Part shown: piece by piece, positions 17,161 to 28,081 of the stretch | Layout: each line of letters opens with the position of its first letter | Numbering within the stretch: position 1 is the stretch's first letter | Assembly (NCBI GenBank): GCA_031127225.1 | Contig: JARIEV010000002.1 | Coordinates: 1 to 64,000, forward strand | DNA from: Gemmatimonadota bacterium | GTDB taxonomy: Bacteria > Gemmatimonadota > Gemmatimonadetes > Gemmatimonadales > Gemmatimonadaceae | Direction of reading: 5' to 3' | DNA length: 64,000 bases | The notes under the pieces: generated by a model | Database searches by the model: none | What the model was told of the DNA's origin: nothing | The model's input: only the letters and a program-made list of their open reading frames with translations | Made by a program: the position numbers and the translations under genes

Positions 17161-19296
17161 ATGACTCCGATGGCCACTTCGACCCGCCCGAGCCGCCCCC
17201 GCAAGGGGACCGCCGCCGAGCCCGCGCTCACGCGCGAGCAATTGGTGAACGCCTACCGCGTGATGTACACGTCACGCCGGTTGGACGACAAGGAGATTCA
17301 GCTCAAGCGTCAGAACAAGATCTTCTTCCAGATCTCCGGCGCCGGCCATGAGGCCGTGCTCGCCGCCGCCGGTCTCGTGCTGCGCCCTGCGCACGACTGG
17401 TTCTATCTGTACTACCGTGATCGCGCGCTGTGCCTGCAGCTGGGCATGACGCCTGCCGAAATGCTGTACAGTGCGGTCGGCGCCGCGATCGATCCGAATT
17501 CGGGTGGGCGCCAGATGCCGAGTCACTGGGGCAGCAAGGCGCTCAATATCGCCTCGGTATCCTCGCCGACCGGCACGCAGTTCCTGCAGGCGGTGGGCAA
17601 CGCCGAGGCCACGCTGCGCGCGACGCAGGGCAACATCACCGACGGCTTTCCCGGCGACGAAGTCACGCTGGTCACCACCGGCGACGGCACCACGAGCGAA
17701 GGGGAGTTCTGGGAGTCGCTGAACACGGCGTGCAACCTCAAGCTCCCCATCGTTTATCTCGTGGAGGACAACGGCTACGCGATCTCCGTGCCGGTCGAGG
17801 TGAACACCGCCGGCGGGTCGATTTCGAAGCTGGTGGCGTCGTTCCCCGGCTTGTACGTCGAGGAAGTCGATGGCTGCGACTTCCACGCGTCGTATGCGGC
17901 GATGGAGCGCGCCGTGGCGTACGCGCGCGAACGGAAGGGACCGGCCTTCGTGCACGCGAAGGTGATCCGCCCGTATTCGCATTCGCTCTCCGACGACGAG
18001 GTGTTCTACCGTCCGCAGGACGAGCGGGACGTTGACGCGGCGCGCGATCCGCTCCGGACGTTCCCGGCCTATCTCGTGGCCGAAGGGATCGCCACGGAGG
18101 CCGAACTCGAGGCGCTGCGCGAGGTGGTCGATGCCCTGATTCTCGAGGCGACCGACGACGCGTTGGCACAGCCGCAGCCGGCGGCCGACACGGTCACGTA
18201 TGGCGTGTACGCGCCGGATGTCGACCCGACGGCGGCAGCGTTCGACACCGAGGACAATCCGCAGTTCACCGGCGAGCCGACCACCATGGTGGATCTGCTC
18301 AACGCCTGCATGCGTGACGAGATGGCGCGCGACGAGCGTATTCTGGTGTTCGGCGAAGACGTCGCCGACGTCTCGCGCGAAGAGCATCTGGGCAAGGTCA
18401 AAGGCAAGGGCGGTGTGTTCAAGGTGACGCACGGCCTGCAGACCAAGTTCGGTGGCGGCCGCGTGTACAACTCGCCGCTGGCCGAGGCCAACATCATCGG
18501 GCGTGCCATCGGGCTGGCCCACCGCGGCTACAAGCCGGTCGTCGAGATTCAGTTCTTCGACTACATCTGGCCGGCCTTCATGCAGATCCGCGATGAAGTG
18601 GCCACGATGCGCTGGCGCTCCAACAACACGTTCAGCGCGCCGGTCGTGATCCGCACCACGTACGGCGGGTACATCCGCGGTGGCCCCTACCACTCGCAAA
18701 CAGGCGCGTCGCTGTTCACGCACACGCCGGGCCTGCGCGTGGTGTGCCCCAGCAACGCGCTCGACGCGAACGGGCTCCTGCGCACGGCCATCCGCAGCGA
18801 CGATCCGGTGCTGTTCCTCGAGCACAAGCACCTGTACCGTCAGACGTACAACAAGGGTCGCTACCCGGGCCCCGACTTCATGATCCCGTTCGGCAAGGCG
18901 AACATCCTGCGTGCAGGCAGCGATGTCACGTTGGTGACGTACGGCGCCACGGTGCAGCGCGCCCTCGTGGCCGCCAATCAGATCGCCGAAGAAGGAGGCC
19001 CGAGCGTAGAGGTGATCGATCTGCGCACGCTCTCGCCGTGGGATGAGGAGGCCGTGTTCTCCAGCGTGAAGAAGACCGGCCGCGTCATCGTGGCGACCGA
19101 GGATTCGCGCTCGTGGGGCTACGGCGCCGAAATCGCCGCGCGCATCGCCGACGAATGCTTCGCGTGGCTCGATGCACCCGTGAAGCGCGTGGCCAGCCGG
19201 GATGCCTTTGTGGGATATGCCCCGTCGCTGGAAGATGCCACGCTGCCTCAGGTCGACACCTTCCGCGCCGCGTACCTCGAGATCGTGCAGTACTGA
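17161..19296 (+). CDS. Fused 2-oxoacid dehydrogenase E1, alpha and beta subunits in one chain
   Basis: Thiamine-diphosphate-dependent decarboxylase of a pyruvate or branched-chain 2-oxoacid dehydrogenase complex. The 711-residue chain has the alpha part (about 25-350) with the ThDP motif [11 protein letters not shown]...VEDNGYAI, and the beta part (about 375-711) with [34 protein letters not shown] and [14 protein letters not shown]. The fused order is like the alpha/beta fusions known in Bacteroidetes. The substrate (branched-chain acids or pyruvate) is not resolved. No E2 or E3 gene is in the window. ATG 17161 or 17170 could be used. A stem-loop follows the stop. Confidence 0.92.
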   Translation: MTPMATSTRPSRPRKGTAAEPALTREQLVNAYRVMYTSRRLDDKEIQLKRQNKIFFQISGAGHEAVLAAAGLVLRPAHDWFYLYYRDRALCLQLGMTPAEMLYSAVGAAIDPNSGGRQMPSHWGSKALNIASVSSPTGTQFLQAVGNAEATLRATQGNITDGFPGDEVTLVTTGDGTTSEGEFWESLNTACNLKLPIVYLVEDNGYAISVPVEVNTAGGSISKLVASFPGLYVEEVDGCDFHASYAAMERAVAYARERKGPAFVHAKVIRPYSHSLSDDEVFYRPQDERDVDAARDPLRTFPAYLVAEGIATEAELEALREVVDALILEATDDALAQPQPAADTVTYGVYAPDVDPTAAAFDTEDNPQFTGEPTTMVDLLNACMRDEMARDERILVFGEDVADVSREEHLGKVKGKGGVFKVTHGLQTKFGGGRVYNSPLAEANIIGRAIGLAHRGYKPVVEIQFFDYIWPAFMQIRDEVATMRWRSNNTFSAPVVIRTTYGGYIRGGPYHSQTGASLFTHTPGLRVVCPSNALDANGLLRTAIRSDDPVLFLEHKHLYRQTYNKGRYPGPDFMIPFGKANILRAGSDVTLVTYGATVQRALVAANQIAEEGGPSVEVIDLRTLSPWDEEAVFSSVKKTGRVIVATEDSRSWGYGAEIAARIADECFAWLDAPVKRVASRDAFVGYAPSLEDATLPQVDTFRAAYLEIVQY

Positions 19297-19327
19297 TCCC
19301 CGTGGACCGGTAGGGACCGCATCGCAC

Positions 19328-19366
19328 AGCACCCCGGCGTCGCCATAGCGGCAGCGCCGGGGTGTT
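19328..19366 (+). terminator. Stem-loop after the E1 gene
   Basis: A 12-bp stem (19328-19339 with 19355-19366, one G-U pair) with a 15-base loop, about 30 bases after the E1 stop. It is followed by a weak T-rich stretch. Confidence 0.55.
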
Positions 19367-19494
19367 GCGTTACGGGGCCTTCAACGGCGGCGCTTCCGGA
19401 GCCGGCACCCATCCGCCCCCGCGCCACTCCGCACTATGGCGGACTCCGGCCCCGGCCATAGCTTCCCCGCTGTCCTCTCACATCCGGAGTTTCG

Positions 19495-22437
19495 ATGTTC
19501 GCTCTCCCGAGGCGTTCCCTCGCCATCGGTGCGCTGGTGCTCGCCGCCCCGACCGCGCTCCGCGCCCAGCCGGCCACGGGCCCCGCCCGCACCGGTACCC
19601 CCCGCGCCATCACCCCGACCGACATTTCGGCGTGGAAGTCCATCCGCGGCACCTCGCTCTCCAATGACGGCGCCTGGTTTGCGTACACGGTCGCGCCCAA
19701 TGAAGGCGACGCCGAGGTGGTGATCCGCCAGACGTCGATGGGCGGCAAGGAACACCGCTTCCCCATCGGCGAAGCGCCGGCGGCAGCCGGCGGACCTGGG
19801 GGCGGTGGGAATGCCGCGCTCCAGCTCTCCGGCGACGGTAAGTGGGCCGCCATGCTGGTGTATCCCAAAGCGGCCGATCAGAAGCGCCTCCGCCGCGAAC
19901 GTCGCGCGGTGCAGTCCAAGCTCCGGCTGGTGAATCTCGCCACCGGTGAGGCACGCGACTTCGACAAGATTCGACGCTTTGCGTTCGGCGGCGACGCGCC
20001 GAAGTGGGTCGCGATGCAGGCCTACGCGCCGGAAGCGAACGGCGGCGGTGGTGGTGGTACCGGCGGTGGCGGTCTGCCCGGCCCCGGCGCGCCGGGCATG
20101 GGCGGGAACCCGATCGGTGGCGGCGGGGGCCGCGTGGAAGGCACCGACCTGTTGCTCCATGAGCTGGGCACCAACGCCAGCTTCAACGTGGGCAACGTAG
20201 GCGACTTCGCCTTCGACGACAAAGGCCGCTGGCTCAGCTACACCATCGATGCGCGTGATCAGCTCGGCAACGGTGTGCAGCTGCGCGATCTCTCAACTGG
20301 CACGGTGAAGTCGATCGACGCCGGTAAGGCGTTGTACCGCCGCCTCGCGTGGACCGACAGCTTCCCCGCCTTTGCGTATCTCAAGGGCACGATCGACAGC
20401 GCCGCCACCGATACCACGTGGTCAGCCGCCGCCGTGTCCCGCGTGGGTACGCCGACGCAGCAGATGATTGCCGTCGGCACCAGCGGGAGCGCTCCCCTGC
20501 CTAACGGCATGGAAGTGAGCCCCGAGCGCACGCCGCGCTGGCTTGAGCAGATGGACGGCCTCGCGATCGGACTCCGCGTGGCCACGCCACCGGTGCCCAA
20601 GAGTGAGCAGCTTGAAGACGACGAACGTCCGTCGCTCATTCTCTGGCACAGCAAGGATGCGCGCCTGCAGTCGATGCAGATCGTGCAGGAGAACGCCGAC
20701 AAGAGCTTCTCGTTCCTGGCCACCTACCTGCCCGCGACCCAGAAGGTCGTCCAGCTCACCGACGACGTGGTCCGCACCGGCACCCTCGGCGCGCGCGATC
20801 GCTACGTGCTCGGCACCGACAATCAGGCGTATGAGCGCCAGAGCAGCACCGACGGCATCCAGCGTCGCGATCTGTATCTCATCGACGCCCGCACCGGCTC
20901 GCGCACGCTGGTGAAGAAGGAACTCCGCGGCACGTCCACGTTGTCGCCCGACGGCAAGTCGGTGCTCTTCTGGGACGACGGCAACTTCCACGCGTACGAC
21001 GTAGCGACCAAAGCCATCGCGAACGTGACGGCGGGCGCGCCGGTGTCGTTCATCGACACCGAAGACGATCACAACGTGGACCGCCCCAGCACGAACATCG
21101 TAGGCTGGAGCAAAGATGGACGCTTCGCGCTCATCAGCGACAACTACGACGTGTGGCGCATCGGCATGGCGGGCAAGAGCTGGGCGAATCTCACGGTCAA
21201 TGGTCGTGCCACGCGCACCCGCTACACCCGCGTGATCAACACCGATCCGCGCGAGCGCAACATCGACCTCGCCAAGCCGGTGTACATGGCCGCGATGCAG
21301 GCGCTCACCAAGAAGGAAGCGATCGTGCGCATCGATCCGGCCAAGGCCGGCGCCGTAGCGATCACCGGCTGGCGCGATGCGCGTCATGGGCCGATGAAGG
21401 CCCGCGACGCCGAGGTGTGGGTGTCGTCGATCCAGACGTCCACGCGCTTCCCCGATTACTGGCGCGTGAGCTTCGGCAACGGCGCGATTGCCGACTCGGT
21501 GCGCCTGTCGGATGCGAACCCGAATCTGAACGGCGTGGCGTGGTCGGCCGGCTCGCGCATTGTGAACTACGTGACGGAGAAGGGCGACTCGCTGCAGGGC
21601 GCGTTGTATCTCCCCGCGGGCTACGAAGAGGGCAAGAAGTATCCGACGCTGGTGTTCATTTACGAACTGCAGTCGGACAACCTCAACAGCTTTTACTCGC
21701 CGAACTTCTCAAGCTCGCCGAACGCCCTCATCGGCGTGCACAACTCGCGCGGCTACGCGGTGTTCCTGCCGGACATCGTGTACAAGCTCAACGATCCGGG
21801 CATGAGCGCGGTGTGGAGCGTGGTGCCGGCGGTGAAGGCGGCCATCCAAACGGGTGTCGTGGACTCAGCCAACGTGGGCTTGCACGGCCACTCGTGGGGT
21901 GGTTACCAGACGGCGTTCCTGATCGGCCAGACCAACATCTTCAAGAGTGCCGTGGCCGGCGCACCGCTCACCGACATGGTGAGCATGTACAGCTCGGTGT
22001 ACTGGAACTCGGGCAGCACGAACCAGGGCATCTTCCAGAGCTCGCAGGGGCGCTTCAAGGGCAACTTCCTGGATAACAAGGAGGCCTACGAGCGCAACTC
22101 GCCCAACCGCTTCGCCGATAAGGTGAAGACGCCGCTCATCATCTTGCACGACGACAAGGACGGCGCGGTCGATTTCAATCAGGGCATCACGTTCTACAAC
22201 ACGCTCCGCCAGCTCGACAAGGACGTGATCCTGCTGGAGTACGTGGGCGAGAATCATGGTCTCGCGCAGCTCAAGAACCGCAAGGACTACGATCTGCGGC
22301 TCATGGAGTACTGGGACAGCTACCTGAAGGGGGAGAAGGCCCCGGAGTGGCTGGCCAAGGGGATCCCGCGCCTCAAGCTGGAAGAGCACCTGCGTGAGCA
22401 GAAGAAGAAGCTCGAGGGGAAGAAGATCGCGATGTGA
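19495..22437 (+). CDS. Secreted S9-family (prolyl oligopeptidase-like) peptidase
   Basis: A 980-residue exported protein: the signal peptide MFALPRRSLAIGALVLAAP ends about RAQ-PA. A long N-terminal propeller region contains a Gly-rich insert (about 180-215, GGGGGG-type). The C-terminal alpha/beta-hydrolase domain has the catalytic triad Ser800 (GHSWGGYQ), Asp889 (HDDKDGAVD) and His921 (GENHGLAQ). S9 enzymes of this type cut short peptides after Pro or other residues. The location is periplasm or outside. The Gly-rich insert is unusual in base composition and could be a flexible loop. It is monocistronic. Confidence 0.92.
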   Translation: MFALPRRSLAIGALVLAAPTALRAQPATGPARTGTPRAITPTDISAWKSIRGTSLSNDGAWFAYTVAPNEGDAEVVIRQTSMGGKEHRFPIGEAPAAAGGPGGGGNAALQLSGDGKWAAMLVYPKAADQKRLRRERRAVQSKLRLVNLATGEARDFDKIRRFAFGGDAPKWVAMQAYAPEANGGGGGGTGGGGLPGPGAPGMGGNPIGGGGGRVEGTDLLLHELGTNASFNVGNVGDFAFDDKGRWLSYTIDARDQLGNGVQLRDLSTGTVKSIDAGKALYRRLAWTDSFPAFAYLKGTIDSAATDTTWSAAAVSRVGTPTQQMIAVGTSGSAPLPNGMEVSPERTPRWLEQMDGLAIGLRVATPPVPKSEQLEDDERPSLILWHSKDARLQSMQIVQENADKSFSFLATYLPATQKVVQLTDDVVRTGTLGARDRYVLGTDNQAYERQSSTDGIQRRDLYLIDARTGSRTLVKKELRGTSTLSPDGKSVLFWDDGNFHAYDVATKAIANVTAGAPVSFIDTEDDHNVDRPSTNIVGWSKDGRFALISDNYDVWRIGMAGKSWANLTVNGRATRTRYTRVINTDPRERNIDLAKPVYMAAMQALTKKEAIVRIDPAKAGAVAITGWRDARHGPMKARDAEVWVSSIQTSTRFPDYWRVSFGNGAIADSVRLSDANPNLNGVAWSAGSRIVNYVTEKGDSLQGALYLPAGYEEGKKYPTLVFIYELQSDNLNSFYSPNFSSSPNALIGVHNSRGYAVFLPDIVYKLNDPGMSAVWSVVPAVKAAIQTGVVDSANVGLHGHSWGGYQTAFLIGQTNIFKSAVAGAPLTDMVSMYSSVYWNSGSTNQGIFQSSQGRFKGNFLDNKEAYERNSPNRFADKVKTPLIILHDDKDGAVDFNQGITFYNTLRQLDKDVILLEYVGENHGLAQLKNRKDYDLRLMEYWDSYLKGEKAPEWLAKGIPRLKLEEHLREQKKKLEGKKIAM

Positions 22438-22475
22438 GACCGTCGACGCTTCTGCCTAGTTCACATGCCGGGCGA

Positions 22476-24281
22476 TCAGGCCGAGTCGATGTCAGGCAGT
22501 GGGTTGCCGGCCTGCCATTCTTCCACACGCAGGCGTTCCAGATAGCCGGTCACCCGCCCACGCTCGGCGTGGGTGGGGAGCACCAACACATCGCCCGGCC
22601 GCGCCCAAGTCAGCAGCTCCTGCACGGCGTCGAACTCACTGGGGGAGATCGACACGCGATCGGCAGGCGCTCCGCACTGGCGCAGTTCGTCAACGAGCAG
22701 CGCCGGCAATTCGCCTTCGGGCCGGCCGCGTAACAGGGAGACCATCTCCTTCACGATCACGCGCTCATACGGCGTCACGCGCCACGCCGCCCGCGCCAGC
22801 GCGCGCAGCTGCTCGTCGTCGCGATCGCCGGCGTTGCCGAGCACGAGACCGATGCGCGACGCCGCGACCGACGCCGCGAAAGAAGCCGCCGTGGTGCACA
22901 ACGCACGAATCCCCTCGGGGTTGTGCGCATAGTCCACGAACACGGTGAGGCCGCCAAACGCGTACCGCTCGAGCCGGCCCGCGTTGTCGTGCGGCGTCGC
23001 GCCGAACCGGCGCAGCGCCACATACACGGCCGACAGCGGCACGCCCGAGCAGCTCGCGGTGAGCGCGGCCGCCAGGGCATTCTCCACGTTGTGGCGCGCG
23101 GCGCCGCCCGCCGTCACGGGCATCTCGTCCACGCGACCGGCATCGCCCCACACCCCGTCGCGACACACCATGAGGTGCCCATCGTGCAGCACGGCGCCGT
23201 CGCCATGCGCCTCGATGCCGTCGGCCACGAGTGCGGTGTCGGCGTTCATGCTGAACCACACCATCGGCACCGCATGCACCGCCGCCAAACGCTCCCCGAG
23301 GGCCACGAGGGTGGGATCGTCGGCGTTGAGCACCAGTCGACCGTCCGGCCCGAGGACGCGGGTCACGATGGCCTTCACCTCGGCGAGATCGTCGAGGGTG
23401 TGCACGCCGTACTCGCCGAAATGATCGGCCGAGATGTTGGTGATCACCGCCGCCTGCGCGGTGGTGGTGCCGAGCCCGCGGCGCAGCATGCCGCCACGCG
23501 CCGTCTCCAGCACGCCCACCTGCACCGCGTCGTCACGCATCACCAGCCGCGCGCCGCCGGGACCCGTGTAATCCCCGAGCGCCAGCGTGCGCGTCTCGAG
23601 ATCGGACTCCACGAACACGCCGTCGCTGCAACTCCACCCGGTGGTCGCCCCCCTCGCACGCCACATCGCGGCGACCAATCGCGTGGTGGTCGTCTTGCCG
23701 TTGCTGCCGGTCACCAGCACCAGCGGCACGTCGCGCACGGTATCCCACGCCACCGCCAACGACGGGGGCGCCGCGCCGTGCGGCCACGTGAGGACGCCCG
23801 AGCCACTTCCCACGCTCACCGCCTCATCGTCCATGCTGAACGCGAAGCCGCGCGTGAGCGCACCGGCCGCCAGCTCGCGCACATGGGGGTGCGTCGCGCA
23901 CTCGTCGGCGTATTGCACGCGCAACGCCGGCACCGCATCGGCCACATCGCGGCCGTCCACATACGCCTCCGATTCCACCCAGGCCTGTTCGGCCACCGCA
24001 GTGGCGGTCATCAGTCCGTCGAGCGGCGCCGTGAGGTAGCAGGTGGCGTCGCCCAGGCTGTGCCGGGCCACGAACTCAACGTCTTCCCAGCCCAGCGCCT
24101 GCGTGAGTCGGCGCGCCGCGTACGGCCAATGATCCACGGCACGGCGCGCCTCGTCCGTCACCACGTCCACCGTGACGACCGCCCCCGGTGCGGTGCCATA
24201 GCGATTCGGCCCTTGCAGGCGCCGGCAGTCCCGGATGGTCGGCGACGGGTACTCCGCCTCGTCGGCCAGCACGTCGGTCAA
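22476..24281 (-). CDS. Mur-ligase-family protein, third gene of the cyanophycin operon
   Basis: A 601-residue protein. The N-terminal 180 residues match no domain I can name. Then comes a Mur ligase module: P-loop VTGSNGKTTTT (190-200), GVLETARGGMLRRGLG, ITNISADHFGEYG and LNADDPT, and a C-terminal ligase domain with DYAHNPEGIRALC and LGNAGDRDDEQLRALA. The Mur part is closely similar in motif wording to the C-terminal half of the adjacent CphA, but the ATP-grasp half is absent. It overlaps cphA by four bases (ATGA), so they are translationally coupled. It may add to or remodel cyanophycin, or act on a related Asp-containing amide; the substrate is inferred only from context. Confidence 0.8.
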   Translation of the reverse strand: MTDVLADEAEYPSPTIRDCRRLQGPNRYGTAPGAVVTVDVVTDEARRAVDHWPYAARRLTQALGWEDVEFVARHSLGDATCYLTAPLDGLMTATAVAEQAWVESEAYVDGRDVADAVPALRVQYADECATHPHVRELAAGALTRGFAFSMDDEAVSVGSGSGVLTWPHGAAPPSLAVAWDTVRDVPLVLVTGSNGKTTTTRLVAAMWRARGATTGWSCSDGVFVESDLETRTLALGDYTGPGGARLVMRDDAVQVGVLETARGGMLRRGLGTTTAQAAVITNISADHFGEYGVHTLDDLAEVKAIVTRVLGPDGRLVLNADDPTLVALGERLAAVHAVPMVWFSMNADTALVADGIEAHGDGAVLHDGHLMVCRDGVWGDAGRVDEMPVTAGGAARHNVENALAAALTASCSGVPLSAVYVALRRFGATPHDNAGRLERYAFGGLTVFVDYAHNPEGIRALCTTAASFAASVAASRIGLVLGNAGDRDDEQLRALARAAWRVTPYERVIVKEMVSLLRGRPEGELPALLVDELRQCGAPADRVSISPSEFDAVQELLTWARPGDVLVLPTHAERGRVTGYLERLRVEEWQAGNPLPDIDSA

Positions 24282-27142
24282 TCGCTGGCCTCAGGCACCA
24301 GCATGACACCACGCTCGCTGCGCATGAGCACCACGTCGTCGGTGGTGCTGTTCCACCGCGCCGGCGGCGCGGTGGTCGTGGCGGGTGCCGCAGTCGAACG
24401 TGCCGGTGCCACATCGTCGGCCGGCGAGTCTTCCGACACCTCGGCGCGCGGTACCGCGCGGGCGGCCCGTGGCGGCGGAATCACGAGCTGGTCGGCCTCG
24501 GGACGGAAGTTGATGATCTGCTTCCACCCGCGGGCGAGGGCATCGGCGAACACGAGCAGCAGATCCCCCGCGCGGGCCATGCGCAGCGCCGCCTCGATGG
24601 CTTCCTGTTCGTCGGCGATCACCGAGATACGGTCGGCCGTGATGCCGTGCCCCAGCAGCGTCTCCTGCAGCAGGCGCGGCACCTCATCTGACCGCCGCCC
24701 CCGCAGCGCATCGTCCCGGCGCACGACGTAATGTTCGAAGGCCCCCGCCGCCGCGACGGTGGCGATCGCGCGGATGTCGTCATCACGCCGGTCGCCGGGG
24801 GCCGACAGCACACAAATGCGCCGCCCCACCGGTTTCATCCGCTGCACCAGATCGCACAGCGCCGCGACGGCGTGGGCGTTGTGGCCGTAGTCGAAGAGCA
24901 CCTTGAACGGATGCTCATCGTACACGTTGAGCCGGCCCGGCGCCTGGAAGAACGTGGTATCGAAGGTACGCAGGCCGTGCCGGATGTCCTCGAGGCGCAC
25001 ACCCATCGAAAACGCCATCGCCGCGGCGAACATCGCGTTCTGTACGTTGAACGTGGCGCGCCCCTCGAGCGTGGCGGGAATGAGGTGCGTCCAGAGCAGC
25101 GGAATATGCGCGCCACGATCGTAGATCGTGATCATCTGCCCGTTGACGCCGGCTTCGAGGGCAATGGCGCGCCCCCCCGCACGAATGTGCTCACGCACCA
25201 GATCGTGCGCGGGGTCCATCGTGACATAGCAGAGATGCTTCGCCGTCGTGTGCGCCGCCATCCGCAGCGTGTGCGGATCGTCGGCATTCAGTACCGCCGT
25301 ATCAGTGGCGATTTCCACCACCGTGCGCTTCACCTCGGCCAGCTGCTCGAGCGTTTCGATGCCCTTCTGTCCGAGGTGATCGGGCTGAATGTTGAGCACC
25401 GCACCGACGTCCACGTGGCGCATGGCCATGCCGGCGCGCAGTAGTCCGCCGCGCGCCGTTTCCAGCACCGCCACCTGTACCGCCGGGTCGCTGAGCACGA
25501 TGCGCGCCGACGTGGGGCCGGTCATGTCCCCCTCGACCGTGCGCTGGCCGTCGATGTAGACGCCATCCGTGGTGGTGAGCCCCACGCGCTTGCCGGCGAG
25601 CTTGTGAATGTGCGCCAGCAGTCGTGACGTGGTCGTCTTGCCGTTGGTACCGGTGATCGCCGCGATCGGGATCGTGCTGGGGGCGCGATCGGGGAAGAGC
25701 ATGTCGATGACCTGACCCGCCACGTCGCGCGGGCGCCCTTCGCTGGGCGCCATGTGCATACGGAACCCCGGGGCCGCATTCACTTCACAGATGGCGCCAC
25801 CGATGTCCTTGTAGGACTCGGTGATGTCGGGGGTGAGGAAATCCACGCCGCCCACATCGAGGCCGATGGCCTTGATCGCGCGCACCGCCATCTCGGCGTT
25901 GTCGGGATGCACCACATCCGTCATGTCGGTGGCGGTGCCGCCGGTGGACAGATTCGCCGTGAGGCGCAGGTACACGTCTTCGCCCAGCGGCGGGACGGTG
26001 CTGGCGTCGTAGCCCAGCTTCGCGAGCAACCCCAACGCCTGTTCGTCGAGCTCGAGCTGCGTGAGCACCTTCTCGTGACCGATGCCACGACGCGGATCAC
26101 TGTTCACCGTGGCGATCAGCTGCGCGATGCTGTGCACGCCGTCGCCCGTCACCTTACCGGGTTCGCGCTTGCTGACAGCCACGAGTTCCCCGTTGATCAC
26201 CAGCATGCGGTGATCGTGTCCGGTGATGTAGCTCTCCACGATCACACTGCGCGAAATCTCCTGCGCGCGCTGGAAGCCGGCGACCACCTGCTCCGGCGTG
26301 GTGAGCGCGATGGAGACGCCGCGCCCGTGGTTACCGTTGTACGGCTTGGTGACCACGGGATAGCCGATCGTCTTGGCGGCACTGATCGCCTTTTCGGCCG
26401 ACTGCACGAGACGTTGCTTCGGCACCGGCAGCCCAAGATTCGCGAGGATGCGATTGGTCTCTTCCTTGTCCCCCGCCAGTTCCACGGCGATGTGCGACGT
26501 CTTGCCGGTGATCGTGGCCTGGATGCGCTGCTGATGGCAGCCGTAGCCAAGCTGGATGAGACTCTGCTCGTTGAGCCGGATCCACGGGATGTCGCGCGAC
26601 TCGGCCGCGTGGACGATGCTCGCCGTGCTCGGCCCCAGGGCACGGCGTTGCGCATACCGAATGAACGCATCGCGACGCGCGCCCAGATCAAAGCCCGGTT
26701 CGGTGCCCTGCGGCCGGAGCGCCTCGGGGAGCAGGTGGTGCAACAGGTCAAGCGCCACCTCGGCCGCCTCGTGTCCCACGTCGGCCTGTTCGTATTCGAA
26801 TACCACGTCGTACACGCCGGGGTGCGCGGTTTCACGCGTCTTGCCGAAGCTGACCCGCACGCCGGCGATGTTCTGCAATTCGATCGCCACATGCTCAAGC
26901 ACATGTCCCAGCCACGTGCCCTCGTCTTCCGTCATCCGACGCACGAAGCCGCCGGGCACGCCGTACGAGCAGCCATGCTCGTGCAGGCCGGGGAGCGCTT
27001 CCAGCAGCGATTGAATGAAGGCATCGCCCAGTCGCATCGTGGGCCATGCCTCGAGCGCGCCCAGGTCGAGGACGAGCCGGATCACGGGGAAGTGCGCGTA
27101 GTGGCTCGGCCCCACGTAGGTGGAGCGTTCGAGGATCTTCAT
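24278..27142 (-). CDS. cphA: Cyanophycin synthetase
   Basis: Builds multi-L-arginyl-poly-L-aspartate, a nitrogen and carbon store, from Asp and Arg with ATP. The 954-residue protein has the N-terminal domain (about 1-160), an ATP-grasp domain (about 220-480, including KPYNGNHGRGVSIALT and VESYITGHDHRMLVI) that adds Asp, and a Mur-ligase domain (P-loop ITGTNGKTTTSRL near 493) that adds Arg, with ARGGLLRAG, NIQPDHLGQKG and DYGHNAHAV. The C-terminal tail of about 60 residues (Ala/Pro/Thr-rich) is an extra. The length fits CphA1. The gene is 6 bases downstream of cphB and overlaps the Mur-like gene. Confidence 0.96.
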   Translation of the reverse strand: MKILERSTYVGPSHYAHFPVIRLVLDLGALEAWPTMRLGDAFIQSLLEALPGLHEHGCSYGVPGGFVRRMTEDEGTWLGHVLEHVAIELQNIAGVRVSFGKTRETAHPGVYDVVFEYEQADVGHEAAEVALDLLHHLLPEALRPQGTEPGFDLGARRDAFIRYAQRRALGPSTASIVHAAESRDIPWIRLNEQSLIQLGYGCHQQRIQATITGKTSHIAVELAGDKEETNRILANLGLPVPKQRLVQSAEKAISAAKTIGYPVVTKPYNGNHGRGVSIALTTPEQVVAGFQRAQEISRSVIVESYITGHDHRMLVINGELVAVSKREPGKVTGDGVHSIAQLIATVNSDPRRGIGHEKVLTQLELDEQALGLLAKLGYDASTVPPLGEDVYLRLTANLSTGGTATDMTDVVHPDNAEMAVRAIKAIGLDVGGVDFLTPDITESYKDIGGAICEVNAAPGFRMHMAPSEGRPRDVAGQVIDMLFPDRAPSTIPIAAITGTNGKTTTSRLLAHIHKLAGKRVGLTTTDGVYIDGQRTVEGDMTGPTSARIVLSDPAVQVAVLETARGGLLRAGMAMRHVDVGAVLNIQPDHLGQKGIETLEQLAEVKRTVVEIATDTAVLNADDPHTLRMAAHTTAKHLCYVTMDPAHDLVREHIRAGGRAIALEAGVNGQMITIYDRGAHIPLLWTHLIPATLEGRATFNVQNAMFAAAMAFSMGVRLEDIRHGLRTFDTTFFQAPGRLNVYDEHPFKVLFDYGHNAHAVAALCDLVQRMKPVGRRICVLSAPGDRRDDDIRAIATVAAAGAFEHYVVRRDDALRGRRSDEVPRLLQETLLGHGITADRISVIADEQEAIEAALRMARAGDLLLVFADALARGWKQIINFRPEADQLVIPPPRAARAVPRAEVSEDSPADDVAPARSTAAPATTTAPPARWNSTTDDVVLMRSERGVMLVPEASD

Positions 27143-27148
27143 GGTGGG

Positions 27149-27997
27149 CTACTCAGCTGTGACGAGGGAGTCGCCCAGCGCGGCATTGAGCGCGTCGTGC
27201 GGGGAGGTAGCCGACGCGGTGGCGACGGCCTGCCGGGTGCGGAGGTTGAAGCTCGCGCCCGCCGCCAGTACATGCAGCGTGGCACCCAGCAGCGTCACCG
27301 CTTCGCCGGGCTCGGCCTCGGCGATCGACGAGAACGTCACATTGGTGGGATCGATGATGGTGATCGACCCCGACCCCATGACGTCGATGCGTTCGTCGGG
27401 CGAGAGAAAGGCGGCCGTGTCTTCATCGACCCCGAGCCCGAAGGCGAACGGATTGTAGGCCAGCGCCGTAAGCAGGCGCCCCAGCCGGTCGCGCTGACGG
27501 AAATGCTGATCGATGATCACGCGGTTCGTGAGGCCGAGACCGGCGCACAGTGTGACCATGCCGGCGCGCGGCGAACTCCCCTCGGCACCGTAGGCGATCA
27601 TGTGTTCGCTGAGGTACGCGGCCCCCGCACTTGTGCCGGCGATGTGCATCCCGGCCGCATGCCGTTCCCGCAGCAGCTGCCCAACCGGGGTGCCGCCCAA
27701 CGTGGTGGACAGCTTGAGCTGATTACCGCCGGTGAGGAACACCCCCGTCGCCGTCCCAAGCGATTCCAGCCAGTCGCCATCGTCGCAATCGCTGCGCCGC
27801 ACGAAGTTGAGCGCTTTGGCGCGGGCGACACCATGCCGCTGGAACACGCGCTCGTAGAACGTGCCCATATCCGGCTCGGACGAAGCCGTTGGGATGATGG
27901 CAATGCGTGCCGACGCCCCACCGCTCAGCGCCACGAAGCGATCGAGAATGGACGGGGTGAGCAGCTTGCCACCGATCGGAATGATCCAGCCGCGCAT
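27149..27997 (-). CDS. cphB: Cyanophycinase
   Basis: Intracellular serine exopeptidase of family S51 that releases beta-Asp-Arg dipeptides from cyanophycin. The 282-residue protein has the nucleophile motif GTSAGAAYL (Ser123), preceded by FLTGGNQLKL and followed by GLGLTNRVIIDQHFRQRDRLGRL, all typical of CphB. No signal peptide is seen, so it acts in the cytoplasm. It is first in the cphB-cphA-Mur-like operon. An 84-base gap separates it from divergent iadA, so the two sides may share control. Confidence 0.95.
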   Translation of the reverse strand: MRGWIIPIGGKLLTPSILDRFVALSGGASARIAIIPTASSEPDMGTFYERVFQRHGVARAKALNFVRRSDCDDGDWLESLGTATGVFLTGGNQLKLSTTLGGTPVGQLLRERHAAGMHIAGTSAGAAYLSEHMIAYGAEGSSPRAGMVTLCAGLGLTNRVIIDQHFRQRDRLGRLLTALAYNPFAFGLGVDEDTAAFLSPDERIDVMGSGSITIIDPTNVTFSSIAEAEPGEAVTLLGATLHVLAAGASFNLRTRQAVATASATSPHDALNAALGDSLVTAE

Positions 27998-28081
27998 GTA
28001 TCGGGATTGATCGTGAGCCGTACGGGCAAAGCGCCTGTGGGGAAGCTAACGCTGGCCGTGGCCGACGGGTAACGTTCCCGC